Source: Verrucomicrobiaceae bacterium (GTDB lineage Bacteria; Verrucomicrobiota; Verrucomicrobiia; Verrucomicrobiales; Verrucomicrobiaceae). From it: 64,000 nucleotides of DNA. The DNA is taken from positions 1 to 64,000 of the forward strand of contig JADJPM010000005.1 in assembly GCA_016713245.1 (NCBI GenBank). The letters are read 5' to 3'. A model generated the notes under the pieces. The model made no database searches, was not told the origin of the DNA, and worked only from the letters and a program-made list of their open reading frames with translations. The translations under genes and the position numbers were made by a program. Shown in pieces: positions 1 through 9,481 of this stretch (position 1 is the first letter of the stretch; every line of letters begins with the position of its first letter).

Positions 1-472
1 GGGCAATGGTTTGACTCGATGATGGACCGCACCACAGGCTGGTATAAGCGCCTCACGCGGAGTTTGGAATTTCGGCGTGGGTCTCGTTCTCGCGGTGGCA
101 TGCAATTTTGAATGTCGCATCACGAGGCCCTTTCCACCAATGACGAACTGCGCATTGCCGCCTTCGTGCAAAAAGGCCGAGCCTCCGTGGCTGATCAGAT
201 CTCGCCGCCCCGCATGGGTGTGGAAGAAGTCAAAGGTGCACGAGCCGTGTTTGATGAAGCCGTCACGGAACTCGCCACCGCCGGATTCCCCGTCGGCTGG
301 AACCAAACCGCCACGGCCTGGGCACAGCATCCCATCAGCACCCTTTTTGAAAGCTCTCCCGGCTGGCTGATGGCCGGCGCAGCCGCGGCGCCCGGGGCAC
401 AGTTCTGGGGTTCGATCTCGTGAAAAGATCATCAACATGCGCGGCACCGGCCACGGCCGAAGGCTGGACTAA
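1..472 (+). pseudogene. Frameshifted C-terminal part of a membrane protein of unknown function
   Basis: The 5' end lies outside the window. The first frame reads a WFDSMMDRTTGWYKR segment, a motif I associate with a conserved bacterial membrane protein of unknown role. The next stretch (GLVLAVACN, a membrane segment) continues one frame over. The following part (ALSTNDELRIAAFVQKGR) is back in the first frame. The last part (FWFDLV, then KIINMRGTG) needs two more shifts and reaches a taa at 470-472. The order of conserved pieces is intact, so this is one gene with about four small indels. Several sit in runs such as gggg and aaaa, which points to sequence error at least as much as to real decay. 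Function unknown. Confidence 0.6.
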
Positions 473-722
473 ATATGCTCTGGGTGATGTGGGCATGCCC
501 GGCCCCTTCCGCCTGCGGATACATCATCGATGAGTCGCCCCCGCGGCGGGAGCTGGGCAGGGTGACGAAACTTCCGGTTGCCAATTTCAAAAAGCGGCGA
601 AAAAAGCGCCGGTCACGTTAACCTGATAAAGGCTTAGTTTGTGGTTCATCAGGTTGATGCTTGAGGTTCCGCACTGCAAACCAAGCTCAGGCAGGAGACG
701 GACGCTCAATACTCAGCTAGTC

Positions 723-1055
723 ATGAACACCAAAATGTATGTGGGCAATCTGCCCTTCACAGCCCCCTCAGGAGGACATCAACCCCTCTTTTCCCAATTC
801 GGCGCCGTGACCGACGTTTACGTCGCCATGGACAAGATGACCGGTCGCCCCCGCGGCTTCGCTTTCGTCACCATGGGCACGCCCGAGGAGATGACGGCAG
901 CCATCAACGGCCTCAACGGCCAGGACTTCGGCGGTCGCAAGCTCGGCGGCATCAGCGAGGCTCGTCCGAAGAGCGTCCATGGCTTCGGTGGCGGTGGCGG
1001 ATCGGCATGCACTGGGGTGTGGTGCAGGGCATCGCCTGGGCTCGGATGCTCGTGA
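723..1055 (+). CDS. RNA-binding protein with one RRM domain, 3' end disrupted
   Basis: From ATG 723 the product reads MNTKMYVGNLPFTA, then LFSQFGAVTDVYV and RPRGFAFVTM. These are the RNP2 and RNP1 signatures of a single RRM, as in small bacterial glycine-rich RNA-binding proteins. Between them the expected SEEDI-type helix reads SGGHQ, which compensating small deletions would explain. After EARPK the reading enters a short GGGGG tract at about 990-1003. It then runs into sequence that belongs to a different protein in another frame, so the normal glycine-rich tail and stop are missing. The domain call is firm. The gene end at 1055 is only the next stop in frame. Probable role: RNA binding or chaperoning in the cytoplasm. 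Confidence 0.7.
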   Translation: MNTKMYVGNLPFTAPSGGHQPLFSQFGAVTDVYVAMDKMTGRPRGFAFVTMGTPEEMTAAINGLNGQDFGGRKLGGISEARPKSVHGFGGGGGSACTGVWCRASPGLGCS

Positions 1056-1330
1056 GCTATGCGGGTGAAGCCTCGCTCATGCAGGCGGTGGAGATGACCT
1101 TTGACGGCGAGCATCCCTGCGAGCTCTGCCAGATGGCCCGCAAGGCGCAAAACAAGCCCGCGCCGCAATCGCCCACGCTGGAGAGGCCGCGATCAAATTC
1201 CTCGCCACCGCCAGCGAGGCCCCGCCGCGTCTTTTCGTGCCTCCGAGCATCCGAATGGCTTTCGCGCCGTTTTCGAGCGCTTCAGCTCTCGCGCCACGAG
1301 CCGGAAAAGCCCCAGCCGCGACGCGGGTGA
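1007..1330 (+). pseudogene. Fragment of a small Cys-motif protein (HPCxLC) upstream of a TonB receptor
   Basis: The frame starting at 1007 reads HWGVVQGIAWARMLVSY and then TFDGEHPCELC. This resembles the small secreted or membrane proteins with a paired-Cys motif that accompany copper-type TonB receptors, comparable in position to DUF2946 proteins; the likeness is from memory. Its N-terminus is absent because the sequence joins directly to the glycine tract of the preceding RRM gene. The C-terminal part (AAIKFLATASEAPPRLFVPP) is one frame away, so at least one indel lies near 1180. Metal binding through the two cysteines is plausible but not shown. Boundaries are approximate. Confidence 0.4.
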
Positions 1331-1455
1331 GGCCTGATCACGCCTTTTCCGCGCACACGCTCCGCACGCCTCCGCGAGGCCTGGGGTCCATCGTGCCCTC
1401 TCCATGCCCGCTGCGCTTACGCACCGGCAGCTCACCTCAACCTACCCTTTTCATC

Positions 1456-3519
1456 ATGAAACCCATTTCTCTTTATTTGCTCCTGCTCGCAGGCACCACA
1501 CTCGGCCAGCCTGCGGCCACTCACGAAAACCAGCCTCCACCAAGCCCACCGTGCTCCCCGAGGTCGTCATCACCGGCACGCGACTGCCGGAGGGCGCTCC
1601 CGCTCAGTGCGCAAAGCGTCGATCTCGATACCGCGAAGGCCGGCGGCACCGATGGTGCCTCCATGCTCGCGAACACACCCGGCGCGGCCATTTTGCGCAA
1701 TGGCTCGCAGACCGGCATCATGCAGCTTCACGGCCTCAGTGGAGACCGCGTCAAAATCTCCGTCGATGGCGCCACCCATCTCACCCGCGTGTCAAACCGC
1801 ATGGACCCGCCGCTGCACTACGCCTCACGCGGCTCCATGGACACACTCGCCGTCATGGCTGGCATCACGCCCGTGAGCCAGGGGCGGGGACAGCATCGCT
1901 GGCACCGTCATCGTGCGCTCGCCCGAGCCTCGCTTTGCCACCGCCGAGCAGCAGTCCATCGCCTCCGCGGAGATGGGCAGCCACTTCCGCAGCAACAATG
2001 ACGGCTACGGCTTCAGCCTCCAAAGGCAGCGCCGCCAGCACCGGCCGGCCGCCAGCTACCTGGGGCTCCTGGGAGCGGGCCAATGACCTGCGCTTCCCCG
2101 GAGGTCGTGTGCACGCCACCGGCTTTGAGACCATGCAGCATCAAATCCTCGCCGCCATGCGCCTCGGTGCCGGCGTGCTCACCGTGGACACCAGCTACGT
2201 CCGCACCCGCGACTCCGGCACGCCCACGCTGCCCATGGACATGATCGAGGACGGCGGCGTCCGCCTCGGCCTGCGCTACACCGCCACGCATGACTTCGGC
2301 ACCGTCGAGGCCCGCGCCTACATCCACACCATCGACCACTTGATGAACAACTACTCGCTGCGCCCGCTGCCCGGGAAACATGCCCATGGGTCCCCGCCAC
2401 CAGCGACGACTTCGGCTACAGCCTCGGCGTCTCGCTCCCCAGCGGTGCCCACACCCTGCGCCTCGGCACCGACTTCCACCGGAATGAATTCGACGCCTAC
2501 CAGCGCAACATCGTCACCGGTGCCCTCCAGGACACCCTTCACGAAGCCACCCGCACCCCTTCGGTGCCTATGCTGAATGGCAGGCCGATTGGTCCAACAA
2601 ATGGACCACCCTCCTCGGCGTGCGCAATGACACCATCCTCAGTGATGCCGCCAACGTCTCCCGCTTCTTCGGCCCCGCCGCTGCAGACGCCGCCGCCTTC
2701 AACGCCCGCGATCACAGCTACACCGATGTGAACTTCGACTTCACCGCCAGCACCCGCTTCACCCCGAACGACTGGAGCGCCTACGAGATCGCCTTTGCCC
2801 GCAAAAACCGCGCCCCCAGCCTCCTCGAGCGCTACCTCTGGACTCCCTCGAGCCAATGCCGGCATGGCCGATGGCCGCAGCTACCTCGGCAATCCCGATC
2901 TGAACTCCGAGACTTCCTATCAGCTCGCCTTCACCGCCGATTACCACGGTGAGAAATGGCAGGTCAAAGCCACGCCCTTCTACAACATCGTGCGCGATTA
3001 CATCCAGGGCGTGCCCATCGCCCGCCTCGTCGGTGGCCTGCCCGTCCTCCAGTATCAAAACGTCAACCGCGCCGACCTCTACGGCATCGACGCCTCCTTC
3101 CGCTACGCTTTCACCGAGGACTTCGGCCTCCGCGGCCAGGTCAGCTACGTCCGCGGCGTGAACCGCAGCAACCACGACAACCTCTACCGCATCGCCCCGC
3201 TGCGCAGCACCCTCGCCTTCGACGGCCGCGTGCTTGGCTGGAAAACACCCTCGAACTCGTCCTCGCCGCCGAGCAGAACAAAACCGCCGCCTACAACGGC
3301 AGGCCCGCCACCAGCGGCTACGCCCTGCTCAACTACCGCCTCGGGCGCGACTTCGCCAACGGCCTCGGCCTCGAACTCGGCGTCGAAAACATCACCAACG
3401 AACGCTACGCCGACCACCTCAGCGGCCTCAACCGCGTCCCCGGCAGCGATGTCGGCCTCGGCCAACGCGTCCCCGGTGCCGGGCGTTTTGTGTACGTCCA
3501 GATGAGCGTCAAATTCTGA
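1456..3519 (+). pseudogene. TonB-dependent receptor, OprC/NosA (copper receptor)-like, broken by about eight frameshifts
   Basis: The product starts MKPISLYLLLLAGTTLG, a signal peptide. Its pieces then alternate between all three frames but keep receptor order: VVITGTRLPEG (TonB box region), a plug domain with NGSQTGIMQLHGLSGDR and SNRMDPPLHYASRG, barrel strands, and the end FVYVQMSVKF. The RMDPP segment recalls the plug of TonB-dependent copper receptors, so copper is the best substrate guess. Frame changes fall near 1530, 1610, 1885, 2040, 2398, 2557, 2857 (two deletions) and 3240. Most can be repaired by one base in a homopolymer. The gene is probably intact in the organism: an outer-membrane, TonB/ExbBD-energised transporter. 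Confidence 0.75.
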
Positions 3520-3542
3520 GCCATCCACCCTCCCAAACCCCA

Positions 3543-3570
3543 AGCGGCATCTCGGAAACGGGATGCCGCT
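3543..3570 (+). terminator. Hairpin after the TonB receptor, probable terminator
   Basis: The 9-bp arms AGCGGCATC and GATGCCGCT face each other 23 nt after the receptor stop. The following ATTTATTG is only moderately T-rich, so a Rho-independent terminator is likely but not textbook. Confidence 0.6.
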
Positions 3571-3672
3571 ATTTATTGCGCTTACTCTCGCTCGACATCT
3601 GACACACTTTCTTCACATGCCCAACGATAGATTCGAAATGAAGACCAAGAGGTCTGCGCTCATCCTCAGGCC

Positions 3673-4308
3673 ATGAAACCAAGCCTTCTCCCAAAACGCC
3701 AGACATACTATGTGCCGCATCCGCGATACGGCACTCAGCCGCGCCTGACAGGCCTCGATGTCGAGAACTTGAAGGACGGAACCTATCTTCGCTGTTGGAC
3801 TGCGACAGAACTAGAGTCGTGGACTCGCAAGAACTCATTCTACGGCATCGACCCATCTCACATCGGATGTCTCATTCCTGGCACGGCGATTGTGGCGAAT
3901 CCTTCGCTGCAGGTCGGCTCCAGCGTAGCCAGCACCCACTACTACGACATCGAGAGGAAGTGCCGTGATTGTGGGCAGCTTTTCATCTTCTACGCCCAGG
4001 AGCAGCGCTATTGGTATGAGGAACTTCAGTTCCCTGTGGATGCCGACTGCATTCGCTGTGTTCCTTGTAGAAAGCGCAGCCGGACGCTCGACCAATTGAA
4101 GGCACACCACGATGAGTTGAAGATCGCTGAGTCACGGACAGTCTTGGATGAGGTCGAAATGACTTTGGCTAGGCTTGATCTGGTCGAGGCTGGCATTTTC
4201 CACCCGCGTCAGATCGAGCGTGTCAGAGCATTTTTGAACAGTCACCCGGATCATGAACAGACAGCCACGATTAGAGCTAGGCTCACCGCCATTTCTCCGC
4301 AGTTCTAG
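3673..4308 (+). CDS. Zinc-ribbon domain protein of unknown function
   Basis: The 211-aa product has a central CRDCG ... CIRCVPC pattern (about residues 96-136), separated by an aromatic stretch (IFYAQEQRYWYEE). That matches the probable zinc-ribbon family zf-trcl (PF13451-like), and the four cysteines should bind one zinc. The N-terminal part (TYYVPHPRYG) has no recognised domain. The C-terminal 70 residues are predicted mostly helical and charged. No signal peptide is seen, so it is cytoplasmic. Base composition is lower in GC than its neighbours. It stands alone between a terminator and a tRNA. Zinc binding is well supported; the cellular role is unknown. Confidence 0.75.
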   Translation: MKPSLLPKRQTYYVPHPRYGTQPRLTGLDVENLKDGTYLRCWTATELESWTRKNSFYGIDPSHIGCLIPGTAIVANPSLQVGSSVASTHYYDIERKCRDCGQLFIFYAQEQRYWYEELQFPVDADCIRCVPCRKRSRTLDQLKAHHDELKIAESRTVLDEVEMTLARLDLVEAGIFHPRQIERVRAFLNSHPDHEQTATIRARLTAISPQF

Positions 4309-4651
4309 CCTCACCCGTCGTTTCAACGCTCGCCCTCTGCTGGTAGATTTTCAGCGCTTCAACTCGACCTTATCGCAACTCCCACCCTAATGCCCAAAAC
4401 ACGCCAAACTCAGATTCGAGCGCCGGCTCTCCTGTCCTAGACGCGTGGGAGCTGGCATCGCAGGTGGAGAGCCAAGGCGTGGGCTGACTGTTTTTGGTCA
4501 CAGGAACGAACTCATCGCCAGCGTGGAGACTCGGCGGGCCTTCCGGGGCTCGTTCTCGTAGAATCTGCAGGCTCTAGTTCGAGCAGCTCAATTGCGTAAC
4601 GAGGAAATCTTCTCGAAGGGTTTCACCGGCCACACCGGCGAATAAAAATAG
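4309..4651. other. Intergenic stretch with no recognised gene
   Basis: This is about 340 bases between the zinc-ribbon gene and tRNA-Ser. I see no convincing reading frame, repeat copy or hairpin terminator. It could hold the 3' end of the tRNA transcript, which runs leftward. Confidence 0.5.
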
Positions 4652-4742
4652 TGGCGGACAGGGAGGGATTCGAACCCTCGGTACCGGATTAGGGTACACA
4701 CGCTTTCCAGGCGTGCTCATTAGACCACTCTGACACCTGTCC
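4652..4742 (-). tRNA. tRNA-Ser (anticodon GGA)
   Basis: Read on the minus strand, the 7-bp acceptor arms GGACAGG / CCTGTCC are followed by G and an encoded CCA (4652-4654). The anticodon stem CACGC / GCGTG encloses loop CTGGAAA, giving anticodon GGA for UCC/UCU codons. The T-arm GGTTCGAATCC is canonical. A long variable arm makes it class II, as expected for serine. Confidence 0.95.
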
Positions 4743-4830
4743 TTGAGCTCCACTTCCTGGGAGGCAGAAAGCGAGCGCGGATAGTGGCGCAGGCAGGCGG
4801 GGTGGCAAGCTGATTTTACCCCGGAGATGA

Positions 4831-6249
4831 TCACGCCAAGGGAAGCAGTTCCTTGATGGGGTCGCCAAAGGGCAAAATGGGCATCGGGCGGCCTTGGAAA
4901 TCGTCAAAGGTATCGTTCGGGTCGATGCCGAGGTGCTGGTAAACCGTGGCCCAGAGGTCATTCGGGCTCAGGGGACGCTCGATGGGGAATTCCGCGCGTG
5001 GATTCGTCGCCCCGATGACCTGACCTGTCTGCATGCCGCCTCCGCTGACGATGAAGGACATGGCCTGCGGCCAGTGATCGCGGCCTGGCTGGCTCACACC
5101 GGTCTGCGTGCCGATTTGCGTGTTGATCTTCGGCGTGCGGCCAAACTCGCCCGTGATGATGACGAGCACGTCTTTGTCGAGTCCACGCTGATGGATGTCC
5201 TCGATCAAAGCGGACGCAGCTTGATCGTAAACCGGCATGCGCCAGCGGCAGTCGGCATACATGTCGCAGTTCACGGCGTGGCTGTCCCAGTTGTAGGTGC
5301 AGTTTTTCGGGATGGGCGTGGAGAAGGGATTCTCCCACACCATGGTCACGAAGCGGCATCCGGCCTCCACGAGCCGCCGGGCCATCAAACCACGCTGGCC
5401 GTAGGTGCTGTAGCCGTAGCGCTCGCGGGTTTTCGCAGACTCTTTGCTCAAATCGAAGGCCTCACGCACTTCCGGCGTGGTGAGCATGCCAAAGGCCCGC
5501 TGGCTGAAGCTATCCATCGCCTCCATGAGTCCACCACGGTCCATCTCGCGCTTCAGATTGTCCATACCCTTCAGCAGATGCACCCGGTCGTCGATGCGGG
5601 ATGCCATGTCCGGCGTGAGGCCGATGTTTTCGACTTTGAAATCCTTCGCGCTGGGATCGCCCACCACCATGAAGGGTGAGGACGAAGGTCCCAGATAGGC
5701 GGAGCCGAGTGAGAAGGTATCGATCCCACTGCGGCTGCGATCCACACCGGCCACGCACACAGGCATCGCCTCACCGCTTCGCTGGAGCTTGCGCTGCACG
5801 ATGGAGGTCACCGACGGTGCATCGTTCACAAAGCCCACTGGCAACGCGGGCAGGCGACCGGTCATGAAGCGTTTGTGGCCACCGCCGTGGTCACTGAACT
5901 CGTGATGCACGCTGCGGATGATGTTGAATTTGTCCGCCATCTTCGCCTGCCTCGGAAACAGCTCGCAGATGTGCGTGCCGGGGACGTTCGTGCGGATGGG
6001 ATTCAACACGCCGCGATACTCGACGGGCGCGTTCGGCTTCATGTCGTAGCTTTCGAGCTGCGACATGCCGCCTGGCAGCCACACAAAGATCACCGATTTG
6101 TCCTTCAGCTTACGGCCGGCCGCCTTGGCGATGCTTTCCGCTCGCAAGGTGTCGGCCAACGACCAGCCCGTGAGCGCCAGCGAGCCCATGCTAAGAAAGA
6201 TCCGCCGGGAAAGCGGGCCGCGACAAGGGGCTGAGGAATCAAAAAACAT
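4831..6249 (-). CDS. DUF1501 protein with Tat signal
   Basis: The 472-aa product belongs to DUF1501, sulfatase/phosphatase-fold exported proteins abundant in Verrucomicrobia and Planctomycetes. ATG 6249 is preferred over a TTG 39 nt upstream. It has AGGAAGG at a good distance and puts the twin-arginine motif SRRIFL at residues 14-19, followed by a hydrophobic stretch. Family marks are FVWLPGGMSQLESYDMKP, HHEFSDHGGGHKRFMTG, ITGEFGRTPKIN and GRDHWPQ near the C-terminus. Members usually sit beside a DUF1549/DUF1553 cytochrome gene, but none is here. It follows the O-antigen ligase by 46 nt on the same strand, so co-transcription is possible. The substrate is unknown. Confidence 0.9.
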   Translation of the reverse strand: MFFDSSAPCRGPLSRRIFLSMGSLALTGWSLADTLRAESIAKAAGRKLKDKSVIFVWLPGGMSQLESYDMKPNAPVEYRGVLNPIRTNVPGTHICELFPRQAKMADKFNIIRSVHHEFSDHGGGHKRFMTGRLPALPVGFVNDAPSVTSIVQRKLQRSGEAMPVCVAGVDRSRSGIDTFSLGSAYLGPSSSPFMVVGDPSAKDFKVENIGLTPDMASRIDDRVHLLKGMDNLKREMDRGGLMEAMDSFSQRAFGMLTTPEVREAFDLSKESAKTRERYGYSTYGQRGLMARRLVEAGCRFVTMVWENPFSTPIPKNCTYNWDSHAVNCDMYADCRWRMPVYDQAASALIEDIHQRGLDKDVLVIITGEFGRTPKINTQIGTQTGVSQPGRDHWPQAMSFIVSGGGMQTGQVIGATNPRAEFPIERPLSPNDLWATVYQHLGIDPNDTFDDFQGRPMPILPFGDPIKELLPLA

Positions 6250-6295
6250 GGACGACCTTCCTACGAGGAGAAATGCCCGTCTTTTCAACGGCCAC

Positions 6296-7342
6296 TCAAA
6301 CCGTGCCGTGCCTCATCTGTCCCGAAGCGGTGTTTTCCAAGGAGCGGAAGGTAAAGCCATAGCGTTTCGGCCAGAGCAGGCAGGCGGCGGCCACCATGGC
6401 GAGATGGTAATGCGGCATCTCGATGCGCCCCTGGCCGGCGGGCGTGTAGGCGATCAAAGCGAACAGCAGATACGCGGCCTTGCCTCCCGTGAGCACACTG
6501 CGGCCGACGAGCCAGAGCCAGGTAAACACAAACAACGCCAGCCCCGGAATGCCCATCTCCATCCACAGCGAGACGTATTCATTGTGCGGGGCAAAGAGCG
6601 TGCCTGAAATGCCGGTGCCATGGCCAAAGACCGGCTTCTTCATGGTGGCCTCCCAGGCATCGGCCACGTCTTTGGCACGCTCGGGGGACTTCAGCTTTTC
6701 AAAGTCGAGGTTGAGGATCGCATCGAGGCGGTCGGCGGTGTTTTTATCCTTCATGGCCCCCTGCCCTGTCTTGCTTTGCAGCACCGCCACGCCCGCGCCG
6801 AGCGCAGGAATCGTGATGGCGGCCACCAAGGCGAGGAAGCCGAGATTTCGCCGCGCATTCATGAGGATGTACATACCGCACATCAGCACCAACACGACCA
6901 TGCCGCTGCGGCCATAGGTCAAAGCCACGCCGGGCAGCGCCACGCCGATCATGAGGCAGTTGAAGCGGAAATTCTTCGAGAGAGCGAAGATGATTCCGAG
7001 CATCTCGCACAGCACCACGGGCGGGAAATTCGGGTGCCCGTTAAAGCCCGCGTAGCGCCCATTGATGCTGGTGAATTTGGCCATGCCCATCGCCTCATAA
7101 ATTTCGGAGCCGGTGGTGAGCAGCATGGCAAACACGGCCGCCCACAGCGTGGTCTTCTGCCACTTCTCTGTCGAAAGCACGGCCATGATGGCGATAATGA
7201 CGAGCATCATGCGGGCAAGGTCCATCGCCACCTGATCCTGCGCGGAGGAATCGAAGCGCCGCAGCACCATGGCATCGAAAAATCGCACCGTAGGCAACAA
7301 AGCCACGCCAAGGGTGGCGAGGCAGAGCTTCGGCCGGTTCAT
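6296..7342 (-). CDS. O-antigen ligase / polymerase-type membrane protein (Wzy_C)
   Basis: The 348-aa multi-spanning protein carries the Wzy_C-type periplasmic region: a long loop with AWEATMKKPVFGHGTG, then FAPHNEYVSLWMEMGIPGL. The HNEY segment after GxGTG is the hallmark of O-antigen ligases and related polymerases. These join or polymerise lipid-linked glycans at the periplasmic face. ATG 7342 overlaps the stop of the preceding small gene as ATGA. The protein is short for the family (usually 400 or more aa), and the upstream 66-aa frame could supply missing N-terminal membrane segments. It is the last gene of the polysaccharide set. Confidence 0.85.
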   Translation of the reverse strand: MNRPKLCLATLGVALLPTVRFFDAMVLRRFDSSAQDQVAMDLARMMLVIIAIMAVLSTEKWQKTTLWAAVFAMLLTTGSEIYEAMGMAKFTSINGRYAGFNGHPNFPPVVLCEMLGIIFALSKNFRFNCLMIGVALPGVALTYGRSGMVVLVLMCGMYILMNARRNLGFLALVAAITIPALGAGVAVLQSKTGQGAMKDKNTADRLDAILNLDFEKLKSPERAKDVADAWEATMKKPVFGHGTGISGTLFAPHNEYVSLWMEMGIPGLALFVFTWLWLVGRSVLTGGKAAYLLFALIAYTPAGQGRIEMPHYHLAMVAAACLLWPKRYGFTFRSLENTASGQMRHGTV

Positions 7343-7539
7343 GAGTGAAAAGAAGATGCAGAAAAGACGGAGCCAAAGGTGAAGAGCGCCGGTTTGATCG
7401 GCGAAATGCCGGCATTGTAGCTGCCGATCACCGCATCCGCTGCCATCGCCCCGAGCATGCCACCGCACACCCAAACGAGGACCCATTCGCGAAGACGGGT
7501 CCATAGGGAAGCTCGGGGCATGGGGGCGGCGTAGGTCAT
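7339..7539 (-). CDS. Small membrane protein between asparagine synthase and ligase
   Basis: The 66-aa frame starts at ATG 7539, which overlaps the asparagine-synthase stop (ATGA), and its own TGA overlaps the ligase ATG (ATGA). A hydrophobic segment (EWVLVWVCGGMLGAMAADAVI) lies at about residues 13-33, and a second hydrophobic stretch ends the protein. The 4-nt coupling on both sides supports real translation. Two readings are possible. It may be a separate small membrane partner of the ligase, or the true N-terminus of the ligase split by one indel. I recognise no family. Confidence 0.6.
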   Translation of the reverse strand: MTYAAPMPRASLWTRLREWVLVWVCGGMLGAMAADAVIGSYNAGISPIKPALFTFGSVFSASSFHS

Positions 7540-9479
7540 GGCTTCGTGTGCGCATGCCAGGCCTGGAACATCAGCACGTCCCAGAGATAAAAATGCCAGT
7601 TTCGTGTGCCGCTGAGGTGCTCGGCCCATTTTTGACGGATGGGAGCGGCGTGGAAGAAGCCTTCGCGCTTCAGGCGGCTCTCGCTGAGCAGATCCTCGGC
7701 CCATTCACGCAACGGACCCCGGAGCCAGACATCGAGCGGAATGCCGAAACCGCGCTTCGGGCGGTCGATGAGCGTCTTGGGCACATGCTTATACAGCGTT
7801 TCACGCATGAGCCACTTCCCACGGCCATCGCGCACCTTCATGTGAAACGGAATGCGCCAGGCGAACTCGATGATGTCGGTATCGAGCAGCGGGATGCGGC
7901 CTTCCAGGCTCACGCCCATCGCGGCGCGGTCCACTTTCGTCAAAATATCGCCCGGCAGGTAGGTCTCCATGTCGAGATGCATCATGCGATGCGTGAAATC
8001 ACTCACGCGAGGCCACGAGGCGGTGTCGGTGATGGCGGTGACGGGATCTTGGCCGTTGATGACGATGTCCTGCGGCTTCTTCCAGTGGGACATGAGGTTC
8101 AAATAGAGTGTCTCCATGCCCGGCGCGGCCACGACCTCGGCCAGTTTGTGCAATTTATCGCCCACCGGGATGTGGCGGAGGCGTTTCGGCAGCAGTTTGG
8201 AGCCGAGACCATTCAAAACCTTCGGCGGCAAGGCGGTGAGCATGCCAGCGGTCATCTTCTTCATCACCGGCGGCATCCATGAGAACTTGCTCCACAGCTT
8301 GCGACCGACCGAATAGCGTTCGTAACCGCCGAAAAGCTCATCGCCCGCATCGCCGCTCAGTGCGACAGTGACATGCTCGCGGGCCATTTTGCACACGAGG
8401 TAGGTCGGGATCTGCGAGTAGTCGGAAAACGGCTCGTCGTAGAGCGAGGGCAGCATCGGGATGACATTGAGAGCGTCCTCGCCGCTGACATACATTTCGG
8501 TGTGATCGGTGCCGAGATGTTTGGCGACGTCTTTGGCGAATTCGGCCTCGTTGTGCTCCTTCTCGTGAAAACCGATGGTGAAGGTGCGCACGGGCCGCGT
8601 GCTCTGTTTTTGCATCATCGCCACGATGAGCGAGGAATCGACGCCGCCGCTCAAAAAGGCCCCGAGAGGCACATCCGCGATCATACGCATGCCGACGGCT
8701 TTCTTGAGCAAGCTCTCAAACTCGTCGATGGCCTCCGCATCGGTGCCCGTGAAGGGTTTGTCGAGGCCACGCTCGACGACCTGAGGCAAGCTCCAATACC
8801 AACCGGGCTGCGGACGCTCCGCCGGTGAACGCAGCGAGATCATCGCAGCGGGCGGGAGCTTCTTGAAGCCCTGGTAGATGCACAGCGGATCAGGAATGTA
8901 GTTGTAGCGCAGCAGCGAGGTCAGCGCCTCGCGATCCACGGAGGCGTTGAAGCCGGGAAAGGGCTTCATGCTCTTCAATTCGGAGGCGAACACGAAGGTG
9001 TCGCCCACCCAGCCGTAGTAGAGCGGCTTTTCGCCGAGGCGGTCGCGCCCGAGATGCAGCACGCGGTCTTCCTTGTCCCAAACCGCGAAGGCGAACATGC
9101 CGTTGAAGCGCTTCGTGGCCTCGACCACGCCCCATTGGCAAAACGCGGCGAGCATGATTTCCGTATCGGAATGGCCGCGCCAGGTGTGACCGTGCTTTTC
9201 GAGGTCGGTGCGAAGGTCCTGGAAGTTGTAGATCTCGCCATTGAAGACGATGACGAAGCGTCCATCGGCGCTCGCCATCGGCTGATGACCGAGCGGCGAG
9301 AGATCGAGGATCGAAAGTCGGCGATGACCGAGTGCGAGACCGACATCCGCATCCACCCACGCACCGGCATCATCCGGTCCGCGGAGCACGATGGCATCCG
9401 TCATGGCGCTGACGATGCTTTGCATCTCGTGGGCCGCACGAGACTTGGCAGGAGAAAAGAAGCCGGCGATGCCGCACAT
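7536..9479 (-). CDS. asnB: Asparagine synthase (glutamine-hydrolysing), polysaccharide-cluster type
   Basis: The 647-aa product begins MCGIAGF, so Cys2 is the glutaminase nucleophile of a class II amidotransferase. FNGEIYN (about 79-85) and the rest of the N-terminal domain follow. The synthetase domain has the PP-loop SGGVDSS at 277-283, then LSGDAGDELFGGY. It transfers ammonia from glutamine to an ATP-activated carboxylate. Such AsnB copies are common in exopolysaccharide and exosortase loci, where they may amidate sugar acids; free asparagine synthesis is the alternative. It starts 2 nt after the glycosyltransferase stop and ends in an ATGA overlap with the next gene, so it is in the same operon. 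Confidence 0.93.
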   Translation of the reverse strand: MCGIAGFFSPAKSRAAHEMQSIVSAMTDAIVLRGPDDAGAWVDADVGLALGHRRLSILDLSPLGHQPMASADGRFVIVFNGEIYNFQDLRTDLEKHGHTWRGHSDTEIMLAAFCQWGVVEATKRFNGMFAFAVWDKEDRVLHLGRDRLGEKPLYYGWVGDTFVFASELKSMKPFPGFNASVDREALTSLLRYNYIPDPLCIYQGFKKLPPAAMISLRSPAERPQPGWYWSLPQVVERGLDKPFTGTDAEAIDEFESLLKKAVGMRMIADVPLGAFLSGGVDSSLIVAMMQKQSTRPVRTFTIGFHEKEHNEAEFAKDVAKHLGTDHTEMYVSGEDALNVIPMLPSLYDEPFSDYSQIPTYLVCKMAREHVTVALSGDAGDELFGGYERYSVGRKLWSKFSWMPPVMKKMTAGMLTALPPKVLNGLGSKLLPKRLRHIPVGDKLHKLAEVVAAPGMETLYLNLMSHWKKPQDIVINGQDPVTAITDTASWPRVSDFTHRMMHLDMETYLPGDILTKVDRAAMGVSLEGRIPLLDTDIIEFAWRIPFHMKVRDGRGKWLMRETLYKHVPKTLIDRPKRGFGIPLDVWLRGPLREWAEDLLSESRLKREGFFHAAPIRQKWAEHLSGTRNWHFYLWDVLMFQAWHAHTKP

Positions 9480-9481
9480 GG

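Noticed and set aside
6247..6288. Longer TTG start for the DUF1501 protein
   Set aside because: It lacks a ribosome binding site, and the ATG at 6249 has one and places the Tat motif correctly.
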